Below are positions 23,262 through 35,023 of a stretch of DNA of 64,000 nt, piece after piece. Below the pieces are notes generated by a model that was given only the letters and a program-made list of their open reading frames with translations, was not told where the DNA came from and did no database searches. Source of the DNA: Valencia hispanica (Eukaryota; Chordata; Actinopteri; Cyprinodontiformes; Valenciidae); NCBI GenBank assembly GCA_963556495.2, contig OY747701.1:36676001-36740000 (forward strand), read 5' to 3'. Both the position numbers and the translations under genes were made by a program. Numbering within the stretch: the first letter of the stretch is position 1; each line of letters opens with the position of its first letter.

Positions 23262-24765
23262 GCTGATTTAATTTAATTCAGTTTATTTATATAGTGCCGA
23301 TTTACAACAGATGACATCTCAAGGCACTTTACAAGAAAAGTCATTTCAATACAATCATACAAACATTCCAATCAGTTTAAAATTTTTCTATGTAAGGAAT
23401 CCCATCAGATTGCATTAAGTCATTGACTGGTAGTTGCGCCCCATTGATGCAGACTCCTACCACAGCAATCCCTCATACTGAGCAAGCATGTAGCGACAGT
23501 GGAGAGGAAAAACTCCCCTCTAACTGGAAGAAATCTTCAGCAGAACCAGGCTCAGTACGAGCGGGCATCTGCCACGACCGTCTGGGGGTTTGCGAAGAAA
23601 AGCAGAGACACAGAAAGAACAGAAGAACTGATGTAATAGTACTTTCTATATTACAGAAAGTAAAAAGTTGATAACAGGACACGGAGAATGCTCAGTTACT
23701 AGGATGCCCCCCGTCCAACAGGGCATTGCAGCTAAGCAGGGTATCAGACCCGGTGTAGCTTCTATGGAGAAAAAAATCACTGAGACAAAACAAAGTTAAC
23801 AATCGAACAGCAAATAATGCAACTGGAGAGTAGTAGAAGAGAAAAGTAGTAGAGTGAAGTCTTTCTGTCCTTCAGCAGTCTAAGCCTATTGCAGCATAAC
23901 TACAGAGATAGATCGGGATGACCTAAGCCAATCTAACTATAAGCTTTGTCTAAAAGGAACGTTTTAAGCCTGGTCTTAAAAGTTGACAGGGTGTCTGTCT
24001 CACAGACTAAAACTGGGAGCTGGTTCCACAGGAGAGGAGCCTGATAAGTAAAAGATCTGCCTCCCATTCTACTTTTAGAAATCCTAGGAATTACAAGTAA
24101 ACCTGCAGTCTGAGAGCGAAGTGCTCTGTTAAGAACATATGGAACAATCAGATCTCTGATGTACGGTGGAGCTTGATTATTAAGGGCTTTATATGTCAGA
24201 AGGATGATCTCAAATTCTATTCTGGAGTTAATTTAAGAGCCAATGGATCAACTGAAGGCTTTTAATTACATTTTTGTGGGCTTCCTGATAGTGAAGAATT
24301 ACAGAAGTCCAGCCTTGAGGTAACAAATGCATGGACTAGTTTCTCAGCATCACACCTGGGCGGGATGTTTCTACTTTTATCAATATTCCGAAGGTGAAAG
24401 AAGGAAATCCTAGAAACCTGTTTTAATATGGGATTTGAATGTCGTGTCTTGGGTTTGGGTCATCAAGGTTAACATCAAGGTTCTTTACGTTATTACTAGA
24501 GGCCAATTTAATACCAACCAGATGAAGTGATTGACTTGATCAACTCAAATCAAGATAGTCAAGTATACTAACTATCTAGTCAAGTCAATTGATTGAACGG
24601 TCTTGTCAGAATTTAAGAGAAAAACGTAATCCAAGGATTGTATGTTTTCCAGGCATGCCTGTAAACTACCTAATTGATTGGATTAATCAGGATTTATGGA
24701 TAAATATAGTCGTGTATCATCGGCATAACTGGAAATTTATCCCACGCTGTCTATATATCCCACGC
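23262..24765 (-). mobile_element. L2/Maui-like LINE, copy 2 (3' part only)
   Basis: Aligns with 10029-11600 of copy 1 over its whole length: same 3' tail near 23262-23300, same 'tagcgacagtggagaggaaa' block at about 23491, and the same C-terminal ORF2 area above 24240. It stops at about 24765 in the region upstream of the catalytic YADD box, where a TG/TA/CA microsatellite begins. Relative to copy 1 it has a deletion near 24235 and a replaced segment at about 24533-24598 containing an 'agatagt...actatct' hairpin. No intact frame. Confidence 0.85.

Positions 24766-24827
<62 letters not shown>
24766..24827. repeat. Palindromic (TG)5-(TA)n-(CA)6 microsatellite
   Basis: Five TG, about twenty TA and six CA dinucleotides in a row make an almost perfect 62-bp palindrome. 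An 11-bp stretch 'tcccacgctgt' is duplicated just upstream. It marks the 5' limit of L2 copy 2. Confidence 0.95.
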
Positions 24828-24965
24828 ATACGTTCTTCTGCATCAAATCTGCTTTTTTTTTTTTTCACATCCTTTCTATGTACATATACATTATATACAT
24901 AATTGGAAAGCTAATGTTCTTGTGATTCCAATATCATATGCCAATCAAGGATACAATCATCACTT
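24828..24965. repeat. Interspersed repeat 'aatacgttcttctgc', copy 1
   Basis: This block is about 90% identical by eye to 39028-39165, sharing 'aatacgttcttctgcatcaa', 'tatacattatatacataatt' and 'ggaaagctaatgttcttgtg'. A more diverged relative lies at 51420-51480. Here only the first 135 bp of the family remain. Confidence 0.8.
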
Positions 24966-26424
24966 CTAGTTCCTAAGTCTCAAAGATTAAAGAGAGTATG
25001 CTCTTGATCTTAAGTAAATTTCATCAGGCTGAAAAATGTTACAAAAATATATAACGTTCTTTAGGTTTATTGTACTTTATAACTTAGGTAATATATTTTA
25101 GCTGTTTGTTATAAAATACATGGTCAGTGGCTTGTGCTTTTATTCATTCTATGATATTGGTGTATATGGTTAAAACATTCATCTGTACACAAGCAGAGCA
25201 ATAAAATGTATGACATGAGGGAATGACAGAAGAAGTTAAATCAATTGAGGAATGACTAAAGCCTATTTCTCTCATAGAACAGAAACACTTCCCACTGCAG
25301 ATTGTGTGAAAAGCACATATGGTGGAGACACATGGCTCCTTCTTAGTGACACTCATACTTTGCACACAAAGTTCCTGTATCCACCATTATACTTTTGTTT
25401 CAGTGAGCACCCTGGTGGAGCAGAGTGGATCTAAATCAAGCTTCTAAAAGCTGCATGTGTGTCTGAGATGTTTCCTGGGTTATCTGACAAAGACAGAGGA
25501 CAAAATGAGAGACAGATCAGTTTCACCTCCATCTATTTCTCTTCTTCCTCCCTAAGCTAAGTCTCTCTACTCTGCTATCCGGAGATACAACCGGATGACA
25601 TCAGGCCCATCTTCCTTGTAGAAATAGAGAAGGGCTGTAAAAAGCCTTTTCCTGACGTCACGACATGAAGAGGAGGAAACACAGAGAGGGGTTGGGGGTA
25701 GATTAAAAATAAATAAATCACATACTTGGAGTACAGCTTATGTTTTGCAATTTCATATTTTCTTTTTTTTCTTTCACTTTTATTCTTGCACTTGAAGACA
25801 TAGTAGGCAGCTAATTGTTTGACTTAGAGATGAATCATAAAGAACCGATGATCTTTGATGTTTTATGATAAACTTGGACATATGAAGTAGGTAGGGTTTG
25901 GTTTCATACTATTGTTTTAAGCTTTGGCCTCCTGCTCCATTTTATGGGTCTCAGAGGACAGCGGGCATAAAGTGCTAATTGGTTCCAAAGCGAACCATAA
26001 AACAGATTCCACCAACGACTGTCCGCCTACATCATCACAGGACCGTAACGAGTGTTTTGCAAACAACACAGTGGGGCTGATAGGAGGCCAGGTGGGTAAT
26101 TGATGTGGTTACTAAGTGGCTTATTTGCATTCTTTACGCATATCAAACTAAGCAAGGAGAGAAATGTGGGTAAATTACACTGAGTTGGGGGAAAACTGAA
26201 GGCCTAAATGACAACAATAAATGAAATTCTTGCTTTCAGATGGAGGGTTTTGTTCTGATTGCACTATTTTCTAGTTTTTGTTCCTTTTAACATATTTTTT
26301 ATATTACAATTTTATGTTTTGGCTTAGCATGGAGCGCAAAGTATTGATATTAATCTTGATATTTTTAAAATCCAATAGATATATGTCCTTACTACAGCAT
26401 GAAGCACAAAACTTGAACTCAACC
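24966..26424. other. No recognisable feature
   Basis: 1.45 kb between repeats; short frames only, none recognised. Confidence 0.45.
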
Positions 26425-29419
26425 AGACTGCTTTATGGAGATTCTGATCGGAGGAGCAGCAGCGCTCTGTGGATTTAAATGGAGACGCCGACGAGGGAAA
26501 CGAGCTGGAGTGCTCGTCAAGAAGCGGGAGCGGGGATTACGCACCGCTCTCCCATCCATACACCTGGGGAACGTCCGCTCTCTGCCTAACAAAATGGATG
26601 AATTGCTCCTTCTCCTATCCAAGAACTCAGACTTTCGCCGTACTGCCGCCTTTTGCGTCACTGAAACCTGGTCCAGTGAACCCATCCCGGATAGCACTAA
26701 AGCTGCCAGGCTTCCAGCTGTTCCGAGCGGACCGCTGCGCGGAACTGTCTGGGAAGTCAAAGGGAGGAGGAACGTGCTTCTACATAAACGAAGGTTGGTG
26801 TACAGATGTCACAGTGTTAAAGAAGACATGCAGCCCTCACCTAGAGTCTTTTTTCATAAACTGTAGACCATTTTATTCACCGCGGGAGTTCGCCTCGTTT
26901 GTGCTGGTCGTTGTATACATTCCGCCGCAGGCGTGCGTAACGGAGGCGTTACATCACCTCGCCGACCAGATCACAGACGTGGAGAAAACTCACCCGGACT
27001 CTCTGCTAATCATTCTCGGGGATTTTAATAGACCAAATCTCAAACTTGAACTGCCTAAATATAGACAACACGTGACGTGTCCCACCAGGGACATGAACAC
27101 TTTAGACCACTGCTACACCACAATAAAGAATGCATATCGCTCTGTCCCCCGTGCTGCTTTGGGACTTTCTGACCACTGCCTGGTCCACCTCATCCCATCT
27201 TACAGGCAGAAGCTGAAATCGTCTAAGCCTGTGGTAAGAACTGTGAGGAGATGGACTGATGAGTCAAAGATGCAGTTACAGGCCTGCTTTGACTGCACTG
27301 ATTGGAGGGTCTTTAAAGCAGCAGCCTCAGACCTGGACGAACTGACCGACACTGTGACATCTTACATCAGCTTTTGTGAGGACGTGTGTGTGCAGACCAA
27401 AACCTTCTGCACGTTCAACAACAACAAACCATGGTTCACTGCAGAACTGAGACGGCTACGCCAGGACAAGGAGGAGGCCTACAGGAGTGGAGATCGGGTC
27501 CTGTACAAGCAGGCCAGGAACAAGCTGACAAAGGAGATCAAGGCAGCAAAAAGGAACTACAGTGCAAAGCTGAAGGAGCGTTTTTCTGCCAACGATTCTT
27601 CTGCAGTTTGGAAGGGCCTGCAGACCATTACCAACTACAGGAGACCATCCCCCCACCCTGTGGGGAGCCCCCGCCTGGCTGAGGACCTCAACGACTTTTT
27701 CTCCAGGTTTGAAACGACTTTCACACCTTCCACCTCTCCCACCATCTCCATTACAAAAGGCCTAGCATCACCCCAAACCACCCCCGTACCTGACCCCCTG
27801 CCTGGGCTGAGGATCTGTGAACAGGATGTACGTCAACTATTTCAGAGACAGAGGATTAAGAAGGCAACAGGTCCTGATGGAGTGTCTCCGTCCTGTCTGA
27901 AAGTCTGTGCTGGACAGCTGGCTCCCATCTTCACTCAGATCTTCAACAACTCCCTGGAGCTGTGTGTGGTCCCCTCCTGCCTCAAACGCTCCACCGTCAT
28001 TCCGGTTCCCAAGAAGTCCCCCGTCACAGGATTAAATGACTACACACCAGTCGCCCTGACATCTGTTGTCATGAAATCCTTTGAGTGACTGGTGCTGACC
28101 CACCTGAAGGACATCACGGATCACCTGCTAGACCCCCTGCAGTTCGCCTATAGAGCAAACAGGTCAGTGGATGACGCAGTCAACATGGCTCTCCACTACA
28201 TCCTGCACCACCTAGACACTGCAGGTACCTACGCTCGGGTCCTGTTTGTGGACTTCAGCTCTGCATTCAACACCATCGTCCCAGAGCTCCTCCATCAAAA
28301 AATGTCCCAGCTCACCGTGCCTCCCTCCACCTGTCAGTGGATTACCAGTTTCCTGACTGACAGGAGGCAGCAGGTGAAACTGGGTAACTTCACATCCAGC
28401 TCCCGGTCCCTCAGCATCATCGCCCCCCAGGGATGTGTTCTCTCCCCACTGCTCTTCTCCCTTTACACCACTGACTGCACGTCAAGGGATCCTTCTGTGA
28501 AACTCCTGAAGTTTGCAGATGACACCACCATCATTGGACTCATCCGTGACGGCGACGAGTCTGCATACAGAGGGGAAGTGGAACAGCTGGTCCTCTGGTG
28601 CAGTCAGAACCACCTGGAGCTAAACCCGCTCAAAACTGTGGAGATGACAGTGAACTTCAGGAAGAGACCCCCATCAACATCTCCTCTCATAATCAGCAAC
28701 AGGCCAGTCCCCACAGTGGAGTCTTTCAGGTTCCTAGGATCCACCATCACACGGGACCTGAAGTGGACCTCCCACATTAACTGTATAAGAAAGAAGGCCC
28801 AGCAAAGGCTGTACTTTCTGCGTCAGCTCAGAAAGTTCAACCTGCCTCAGGAACTGCTGACCATCTTCTACACAGCAATAGTCCAGTCTGTCCTGACCTC
28901 ATCCATCTCTGTCTGGTTCGGATCCGCCACCAGAAAAGATAAGGACAGACTGCAGAGAACAGTCAGGTCCTCAGAGAGGATCATAGGTACTGATCTTCCC
29001 TCCATTCAGGACCTCTACCAGTCCAGGGTCAAGAAGCGGGCCAGAAAAATCACCACAGACCCCTCACACCCTGGCCACAATCTGTTTAGGCTCCTCCCGT
29101 CAGGCCGGCATTACAGAGCGTTGTACGCCAAAACCACCCGACACAAGAACAGTTTTTTTCCCCCAGGCTGTCGCTCTGATGAACTCTGTGTAGTCACAGA
29201 GTGTGAGTCCATTCACATAACAATAAACTATAACTCTGCACTGCTGTACATACTCACTGTAAAATAACCCCGGTTTGGTGTATATATTATCCTTTATTAT
29301 TTATTTGTATTTATTTATTTATTTCACTTATTTAAGTTCTGTACTGGAGAGAAAAGTTGCCGGAGTCAAATTCCTTGTATGTGTCATACTTGGCCATTAA
29401 AGCTGATTCTGATTCTGAA
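26425..29419 (+). mobile_element. Rex1/Babar-like LINE, near complete ORF2
   Basis: A GC-rich block in AT-rich surroundings, carrying an endonuclease plus reverse transcriptase frame (26435-29267), a 150-bp AT-rich 3' UTR and a GATTCTGATTCTGA tail at 29404-29417. The protein motifs and short 3' repeats fit the Rex1/Babar group of fish LINEs. The 5' edge, near 26425, is only approximate and no target duplication was recognised. It is the least damaged LINE in the window: one frameshift and one stop. Confidence 0.85.
26435..29267 (+). pseudogene. Rex1-like ORF2: endonuclease and reverse transcriptase with two lesions
   Basis: The reading starts in one frame with 'HLGNVRSLPNKMDELLLL' and 'FCVTETW' (endonuclease start). 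It shifts frame between about 26687 and 26715, then runs to 28088 through 'LPGFQLFRADRC', 'GGGTCFYIN', 'LLIILGDFNRP' and 'LGLSDHCLVHLIP'. The RT domain opens with 'IKKATGPDGVSPSCLK' and 'STVIPVPKK'. An in-frame TGA at 28086-28088, probably a decayed CGA, interrupts it. The same frame then continues to 29267 with 'VLFVDFSSAFNTI', 'APQGCVLSPLLFSLYT' and the catalytic FADD box at 28512-28523. It closes with a C-terminal region containing 'ISVWFGSATRKDKDRLQR'. All catalytic motifs survive. Role in the family: nicking target DNA and reverse transcription. Two lesions make this copy defective, though recently so by appearance. Confidence 0.92.
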
Positions 29420-30817
29420 GATACTGGTAGTGATTTTTTTAATTTTACTCTTTAAAATATTTGCTCAAAGCAGGTTGACATGGTTTTGCTAAAGCTTTTA
29501 GACTGGGAAATTATTTCCCCAAATCAGATGATAATTACTCTTGTCTACATAAAGTCGTATCTGTTGCACACTCGGATAACATGAACGTTATTAATATATA
29601 TATGTAGTGGTTATCTTTTGAGGAGGCAGTCACAACAGTCATGCTATTGTCACATTTCCAGTGTATAAACAGAAATGGTTAGCTCTTCTCCAGAGACAAG
29701 AGGAAGGGAAGAAATAATAAAGGTTACATTTGGGTTATTTATGAAAAACACAATTAACAGTTGTCAGACATGATTTTGCCATTCGTCCTGTGTTTTTAGC
29801 TAAATAGGTGTCTTAGCATCTGGTATTAAAATGTCTCCCTACAGGCGAACACGTATCCTTCTACATGGAAGCACACTAGCAGCCAACATCACCCAGTCTG
29901 CTGAGTATATTAAGAAACTCATGTGAATATCGTTTTAAGTTTCTGCAAATTTACAGATTCATTAAGTGAAGTAAACTTTACTGTCATTCAGATGTGAATA
30001 TGTTTCAGATTCACTAGTGTCACCTTTATCGAAGCACAGTTTATAAACATTTTAATAAGCTAACATTAGCACTGGCTGCATGCTAATTCCAACAATAGCA
30101 ATTTCTCATGCCGTAGTCCAGGTTTTAGTGCAAGCCATCGGCGTGCTGCTCAAGTAAAGTCATAAGTCCCTGAACGGTGACTCAAATTAAGACTTGGTGT
30201 CTGAGTCCTTGAGTCAAGTACTCTATAGCTGTTGTGAACAAGCTGTGAACACGGGAAATGAACAGAGAGAATCCAGATATGAGAATCCTGCACCGCACAC
30301 AAAAAAACAATGAACTTATGTAGGACAATTATCGGGTGAAATACATGGGGATGATTTGGCAGCACAGGTGAAAGTCATAACTAGAGATTAAAAGTGACTA
30401 CAATGAACCCAGAGGAGGAGTAACATGAGGGGAACATAAAACAGACTTAACCTTGTGAAATGTAAACCAATTTAACACAAAATAGAAAGACACAAGGAGA
30501 AAAAGCCCTCAACAAACTAAGAAACAGAAATACAAAGAAATTAACTGACCTACTGAGCAATAATACAGGGACTACACATATGGCAAGACCTGAACTGAAA
30601 TAAAATACTAGATCCTGAAACATTCAAATGTAATACAAAGATTTAGAAATTGTAATGCAACAATAAACTAGAAAAAAATAGACTACAAAGAACTAAAATG
30701 GCAGAAACAAAAAAGCCTAAATGAAACTAAATCCATTGGAGGGCAAGTCATACAAATTTGTAAAAAAAAAATAGAATTTACAAAAGGGTAAGGGAATTAC
30801 CCTTAAGCAATAATTTA
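29420..30817. other. No recognisable feature
   Basis: 1.4 kb of AT-rich DNA, A-rich on the plus strand between 30420 and 30790. No gene or clear repeat end. Confidence 0.45.
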
Positions 30818-30899
30818 CAGGGTTCATACACTTCCCCACAGTAAAAATCAAGCACTTTTAAAACATTTTCAAGGATTTCAAGCGCCCATACAAACCCTG
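30818..30899. mobile_element. Tiny hAT-like inverted-repeat element
   Basis: Begins CAGGGTTCATACACTT and ends CCCATACAAACCCTG, inverted copies with mismatches, 82 bp in all. The flanks (ataattta/aattaagg) do not give a clean 8-bp duplication, so it may be an old insertion or chance similarity to hAT ends. Confidence 0.4.
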
Positions 30900-31409
30900 A
30901 ATTAAGGCGGTTGATAAATTTGTATAATTAAAGCAAATAACTGGTTTTAACGTAATTAACACATGCACAGAATGACTCCCCCTCGTTATCCCACAATTCA
31001 TCCCGCACTGCTTCCAGTGCTCGCTCGTCACATGAACAGGATGGCAGATCCAAACTGCCTCTACGGATCCATAGGTAACGTCTCTCCGCAGACTATAGAG
31101 ACACGATTAGGTCTGGTACTGTTGGTTGCACAAATCGCTTTGATTAAAAACAACAAAATGTGGGAGTTCTATTCCATCAACTTCTTTCAAGGCAAATGAA
31201 AGACGTTTTTGGTTGCAAGCAATGTAAAGAAGCAATTGGAACGAGCAGATGATTAGAAATGCAGCAATCTGCAGGGATCTCTAAGCCTTGGCTAACAAGT
31301 TAACATACCTAACTAACACGGCAGCTGCAAGATAGCTGCAAAGGATAACACACACACAAACCATTTGCACACACATTGCAGTGTTAATAAGGAAATAATT
31401 CCTCTGTTG
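30900..31409. other. No recognisable feature
   Basis: Contains a 78-codon frame at 30963-31199 with no recognisable similarity. Confidence 0.4.
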
Positions 31410-31680
31410 AGAAAACTTCAATTCAGACATATTTTATTAACCCCAGAGAGGAATTAACTATAGTCAAGGAATTTGCATAGATTGTGATGGCTGCAGCCAG
31501 GAGGGCTCTCTTGTAGCAGTCTGTGTTGTGGCAAAACTGAAAAATCATCACACTTTCAACAACAAGGTAATTCAAGGTGCTTTACATGATTAAGGGGTAA
31601 AATAAAAATAGCAGTAAAACACAGACAAAGCATACAAAGTAAAAACAGCAATAAAGCAATACACAGATAATTCCTGCACC
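31410..31680 (-). repeat. LINE 3'-end fragments
   Basis: 31410-31560 read on the minus strand resembles a LINE C terminus and tail ('ctctctggggttaataaaat' then 'gaattgaa'). 31563-31680 ('caaggtgctttacatgatta', 'aaaacacagacaaagcat') matches 49480-49580. The second block is the widespread fish repeat linked to 'tttatttgtatagcac' tails. Both are short non-coding remnants; the family of the first is uncertain. Confidence 0.5.
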
Positions 31681-32129
31681 TCAGCAAAACAAAAGGAGCG
31701 GGGTCAAAAAGGAAAAAAGAAGTCTTAGCTATGCTTAGTTAGTAAAGTCTGGTACCTTTAGTCTCTTCAAGTAAGGTATAAGGTGGAGGGTATACAGTTT
31801 ATTATTAATTCAACAATAGTACCGGATCTGTATCAGGTATCGACAGATACACAAAGCCCAGGCATCGGTATCGGGACTGAAAAAGTGAGATCGGTGAACC
31901 CCTAGTCTGAAGCAGTAACATTTCACCAAATTGATAACAAAAATACTAAATCAGCTGAGGGAAGGGTTAGACTACTTTATTATGATCATTAATATGTTTG
32001 TTCCTCTAAAAAGGAGGAAGAATCCATCCTAAAAATTCAGTGATGAAACCAAAGGATCAGCCTGTTTTCAAATAGAGTTCAAAAGGTCAAGTGGAGTTTA
32101 AGATTGTCAAAAGAAATCTGATAACTAAG
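31681..32129. other. Unassigned; possible transposon end at 31800-31905
   Basis: A stretch with 'tatcaggtatcgacagatac' and 'aggcatcggtatcgggactg' ending 'gtgaacccctag' looks like one end of an old hAT-like element, but no partner end was found. Confidence 0.35.
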
Positions 32130-32353
32130 GAAGGGGTTCCTAATCTTAATTTCATCATTAATAGAGGAGAATAAGAAGATTCCTAGGTTTCTTGTTAGTA
32201 CAATTGCCAAACTTACACAGTCATAGCTTTGTTGAGCCAACTATTCACCTGACTCTTAGTAGTGATGACTTCATGTGATTTTTCATAAATAAAATCAAGT
32301 CTATTAAAAATAAAACCATTGGCATCCTCCCAAACATGATTACTTCTTGGTAA

Positions 32354-32963
32354 AGCCGTTTTCAGACAGAAGTTCTGGAATGTTTGCGGACAATTCCATC
32401 CGGTCTTTAACCCGGGTTGTGTTTTCAAATACACCACTTTTTTCTGGAACATTGACTTTCGGCTGCTTTCACACAGCAATAAATGTACCGGAGGATCCTG
32501 ATGAATGTCTGGGGGGTTGTATATGGATATGACGTAAACTTAGTGCGTCGGGCGTACATGTAATTTCCCCAAACAAGGGATTATTGCAAAGATGGTCGAC
32601 GAAACAGCAGATCTATTCGCAGTGCTCGTCTTTGTGATGTGTGCCATTTTGCGCACATGGAAATGCTTAAGAAACATCGATGAAGAAGCTAAAAGGAAAA
32701 TAGTGACATTTATACTTGATCAGTGTGTACGCTCACAGCGTTCCCCACCACCCCACATCCCTCCAGCTTATCTGGAACATTACCTGATAATCTGAATGCA
32801 AACACCATACAGTGAAAAGTCCGCTCGTTTTACTAGGTCTTCATCCGTAAAATTACCGGTAAAGGGTATCCGGACAAAGTCTGGAAGATTCCTTTCAGAC
32901 TCAAAAGCAAAACAGACGAAGTACAGAAAATTACAGTTTTTCATGGCCTGTTTGAAAGGGGCT
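32354..32963 (+). mobile_element. Harbinger-like DNA element inserted in L2 copy 3
   Basis: It begins AGCCGTTTTCAGACAG and its right end read inward begins AGCCCCTTTCAAACAG, a degenerate inverted repeat. TAA stands on both sides (32351-32353 and 32964-32966) and L2 sequence continues directly on each side, giving an empty-site comparison with copy 1. A 3-bp TAA duplication is characteristic of PIF/Harbinger. Length 610 bp; non-autonomous. Confidence 0.75.
32592..32795 (+). pseudogene. Possible first-exon remnant of the Harbinger-like element's protein
   Basis: A 67-codon frame starting 'MVDETADLFAVLVFVM' lies in the middle of the TAA-flanked element, with 'IDEEAKRKIVTFILDQCV' following. Its start is reminiscent of the acidic/hydrophobic N termini of fish Harbinger-like transposases, but there is no catalytic motif and the match is by impression only. 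It may be a random frame. Confidence 0.3.
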
Positions 32964-33341
32964 TAAGTGAGGTAGCATCGGAGAGAACTGTAGAACCTAA
33001 GCCTCCTCTAAACCTTCAACTTGTATGTTGGACAAATCCCAACCAAATTATTAAGTGTTCCATTTGGTTACTGGCCCCATTTTAGATATGATGAATCTAT
33101 CCTTAATAAATTGATACGTACCACAGGAATTTAAGGTTGCTGTAATTAAATTATTACTTAAGAAACCGTCCCTCGATCAAGATGACTTAGCAAATTACAG
33201 ACCTATAGCTAACCTTCCTTTCTTATCCAAAATCTTTGAGAAAATAGTTGCTAATCAAGTATGTGAAATCTAAACAGTAACGACCTGTTTGAAGAATTTC
33301 AGTCAGGTGTTAGAGCTCACCATAGCACTGAAACAGCACTG

Positions 33342-33620
33342 GTGAAGGTTACTAATGATATTCTTGTGGTCTCAGATAATGGACTTGTGACTGTTCTGGT
33401 CTTGTTAGATCTCAATGCTGCTTTTGACACAGTCGATCATAATATTCTCCTAGAAACGCTTCAACATGTTGCAGGGATCAAAAGAACAGCATTAGGCTGG
33501 TTTAAATCATATTTGTCCGACAAATACCAGTTTGTTCATGTAAATTATACATTTTTTTTCCATACTCAAGGGTTACTTGTGGAGTACCACAGGGTTCTGT
33601 GCTTGGACCAATTCTTTTTA

Positions 33621-33626
<6 letters not shown>
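33342..33626 (+). pseudogene. L2 reverse transcriptase fragment
   Basis: The frame starting at 33342 covers the RT core from 'KVTNDILVVSDNGLVTVLVL' through 'AAFDTVDHNILLETLQHVAG' to 'FKSYLSDKYQFV'. A frameshift then sets in, so that the expected 'GVPQGSVLGPILF' is read in another frame (visible at about 33580-33620). The YADD box is absent because the copy stops at the microsatellite. The 161-codon open frame continues through the TA tract only as alternating I-Y, which is not real protein. Confidence 0.8.

Positions 33627-33662
<36 letters not shown>
33627..33662. repeat. (TA)18 microsatellite
   Basis: Pure TA dinucleotides directly abutting L2 copy 3 in the part that reads 'acatatatg' in copy 1; a likely expansion from that seed. 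Confidence 0.95.
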
Positions 33663-33665
<3 letters not shown>

Positions 33666-34302
33666 GAACCTGGGCATTGGTATTTTTATTTTTTTAGCTT
33701 CCTACTACTACTGTCCGTGATCTCAAGGTCTTTTTCCTTGACAAAGAAAAGTGTTTTTTTATTATTATTTGCAAATCTTCTGAAAATTACCTGTGATATT
33801 GTGAATGCAAGTAAAGACCACAATTAAGAATATGTTTTCCACTGTGCAGTATTAAAAGTTTTCCTTAGGATATTATCGGTAAATTTTATGGCCACAAAAT
33901 CTATACATTTTGAACGGATGAAACGTAAATAAATCATATTTTGCATTTCCATTGTTTATCAAAGCATATCACTAATTTTAAAAGCAATTTTGACAACAAA
34001 ATTGCCTTAGTAGCCATGCTTCCGTTTAAAACTGGAAATGATTACTATATGTGGATGACATCGGGTTCAGCAGTGTCCGATGGACTGTTGCATGTGGGAC
34101 ATTGACTATTGTCTTGTTTAAAAAAAAAAGATCTTTTCACAAGAATCGGTTGAATTTCTGTTTTGCCAGTAAGACGCAACACATCCAATTGGGTAAAGTG
34201 AGCCCTTTTCCCCACAAAGCTAATCAATGCAGGATACAAAGGTGAATTAAAGAGGTAAATAGGATGAATTTTTCCTCACTCACCTAAAACAAAACGGTCT
34301 CA
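33663..34302. other. No recognisable feature
   Basis: 640 bp with no repeat ends or coding similarity recognised; L2 similarity does not resume after the microsatellite. Confidence 0.45.
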
Positions 34303-34310
34303 CTGTAGGG

Positions 34311-35015
34311 CAGTGTTTCTCAAACTATGGGGCGAGCCCCACTAGTGGGGCGCAGAGGTATTGCAGGTGGGGCGTGACATCAATGAGATTTAAATAGTTT
34401 TCCCCCCCTAGATTCTGTCGTTGTAAATGTTTCACTGCACTGTAAATTAAATCAACCAGCTCCCCCCTCTCACAAAATTAAACACACTCAAATAAATTAG
34501 CAATTGTGATCATCATTGTAAACAGATCCGGGACCTGGAACATCGGGCTGGGAGTTTGACCTTGGAATATATTGCAGCAGAACAAAACAAGCTGAAGTAG
34601 CCGCATTATCAGAGATTCCATCTACAAAATGTACAAATATCTAAAAAGATCAGGGAACGTTTCAGAGTAAGAGAAGTCACACTGTCAACCACGGAGGAAA
34701 TACAGGGATGAGTATCTTGCTTTGTAAATTTGATAAAACTGCAACTTTTATTTTCTCCAACTGTGAGCTGAAGTTCTACATGTAGCAACTACTGACAGCA
34801 TATATTTCTGAGCCAGTTTTATACCAGTCCGCAACCCCTTTTTCCAACTAATTTATACCCTTAAAAACTTGTAGACTAACTCGGCTATTTAAATAAATAA
34901 AACACCCTCAAAAAATCAGCCGTTGTCACCATTCTGTTGGGGCGATAAAAGCATGAGGGGCTTGTGTATGCTCCTTTGTCCAAAGTGGGGAATGATAAAA
35001 GTTTGAGAAACACTG
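34311..35015. mobile_element. hAT MITE with CAGTGTTTCTCAAACT ends
   Basis: The left terminus CAGTGTTTCTCAAACT and right terminus AGTTTGAGAAACACTG are inverted copies with one mismatch or less, flanked by a perfect 8-bp duplication CTGTAGGG (34303-34310, 35016-35023). This terminus is typical of Charlie-like hAT elements in vertebrates. The 705-bp interior is mostly non-coding; frames at 34916-35263 run out through the right end and are not genes. Confidence 0.93.
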
Positions 35016-35023
35016 CTGTAGGG

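Larger units (their letters stand above)
32130..33626 (+). mobile_element. L2/Maui-like LINE, copy 3 (plus strand), split by a nested element
   Basis: 32140-32350 matches the reverse complement of 12290-12450 of copy 1, and 32967-33626 matches the reverse complement of 11640-12240. The gap is the element at 32354-32963, inserted where copy 1 reads through. A deletion near 32997-33010 removes part of the linker. The RT part keeps 'LVTVLVLLDLNAAFDTVDHN' and 'LGWFKSYLSDKYQFVHVN', the latter lost from copy 1. The copy ends in a (TA)18 tract in the same short L2 region where copy 2 ends. Confidence 0.83.

Noticed and set aside
24589..24969. 126-codon frame with a long I-Y run
   Set aside because: The protein is produced by translation of the TG-TA-CA microsatellite and its flanks.
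26419..27682. Alternative-frame ORFs over the Rex1-like LINE
   Set aside because: Shadows of the real reading frame; only the first 260 bases of the 26435 frame are real because of the frameshift.
33342..33827. Whole 161-codon frame as coding
   Set aside because: Only the part to about 33560 is L2 reverse transcriptase; the rest reads a frameshifted tail and the (TA)18 tract.
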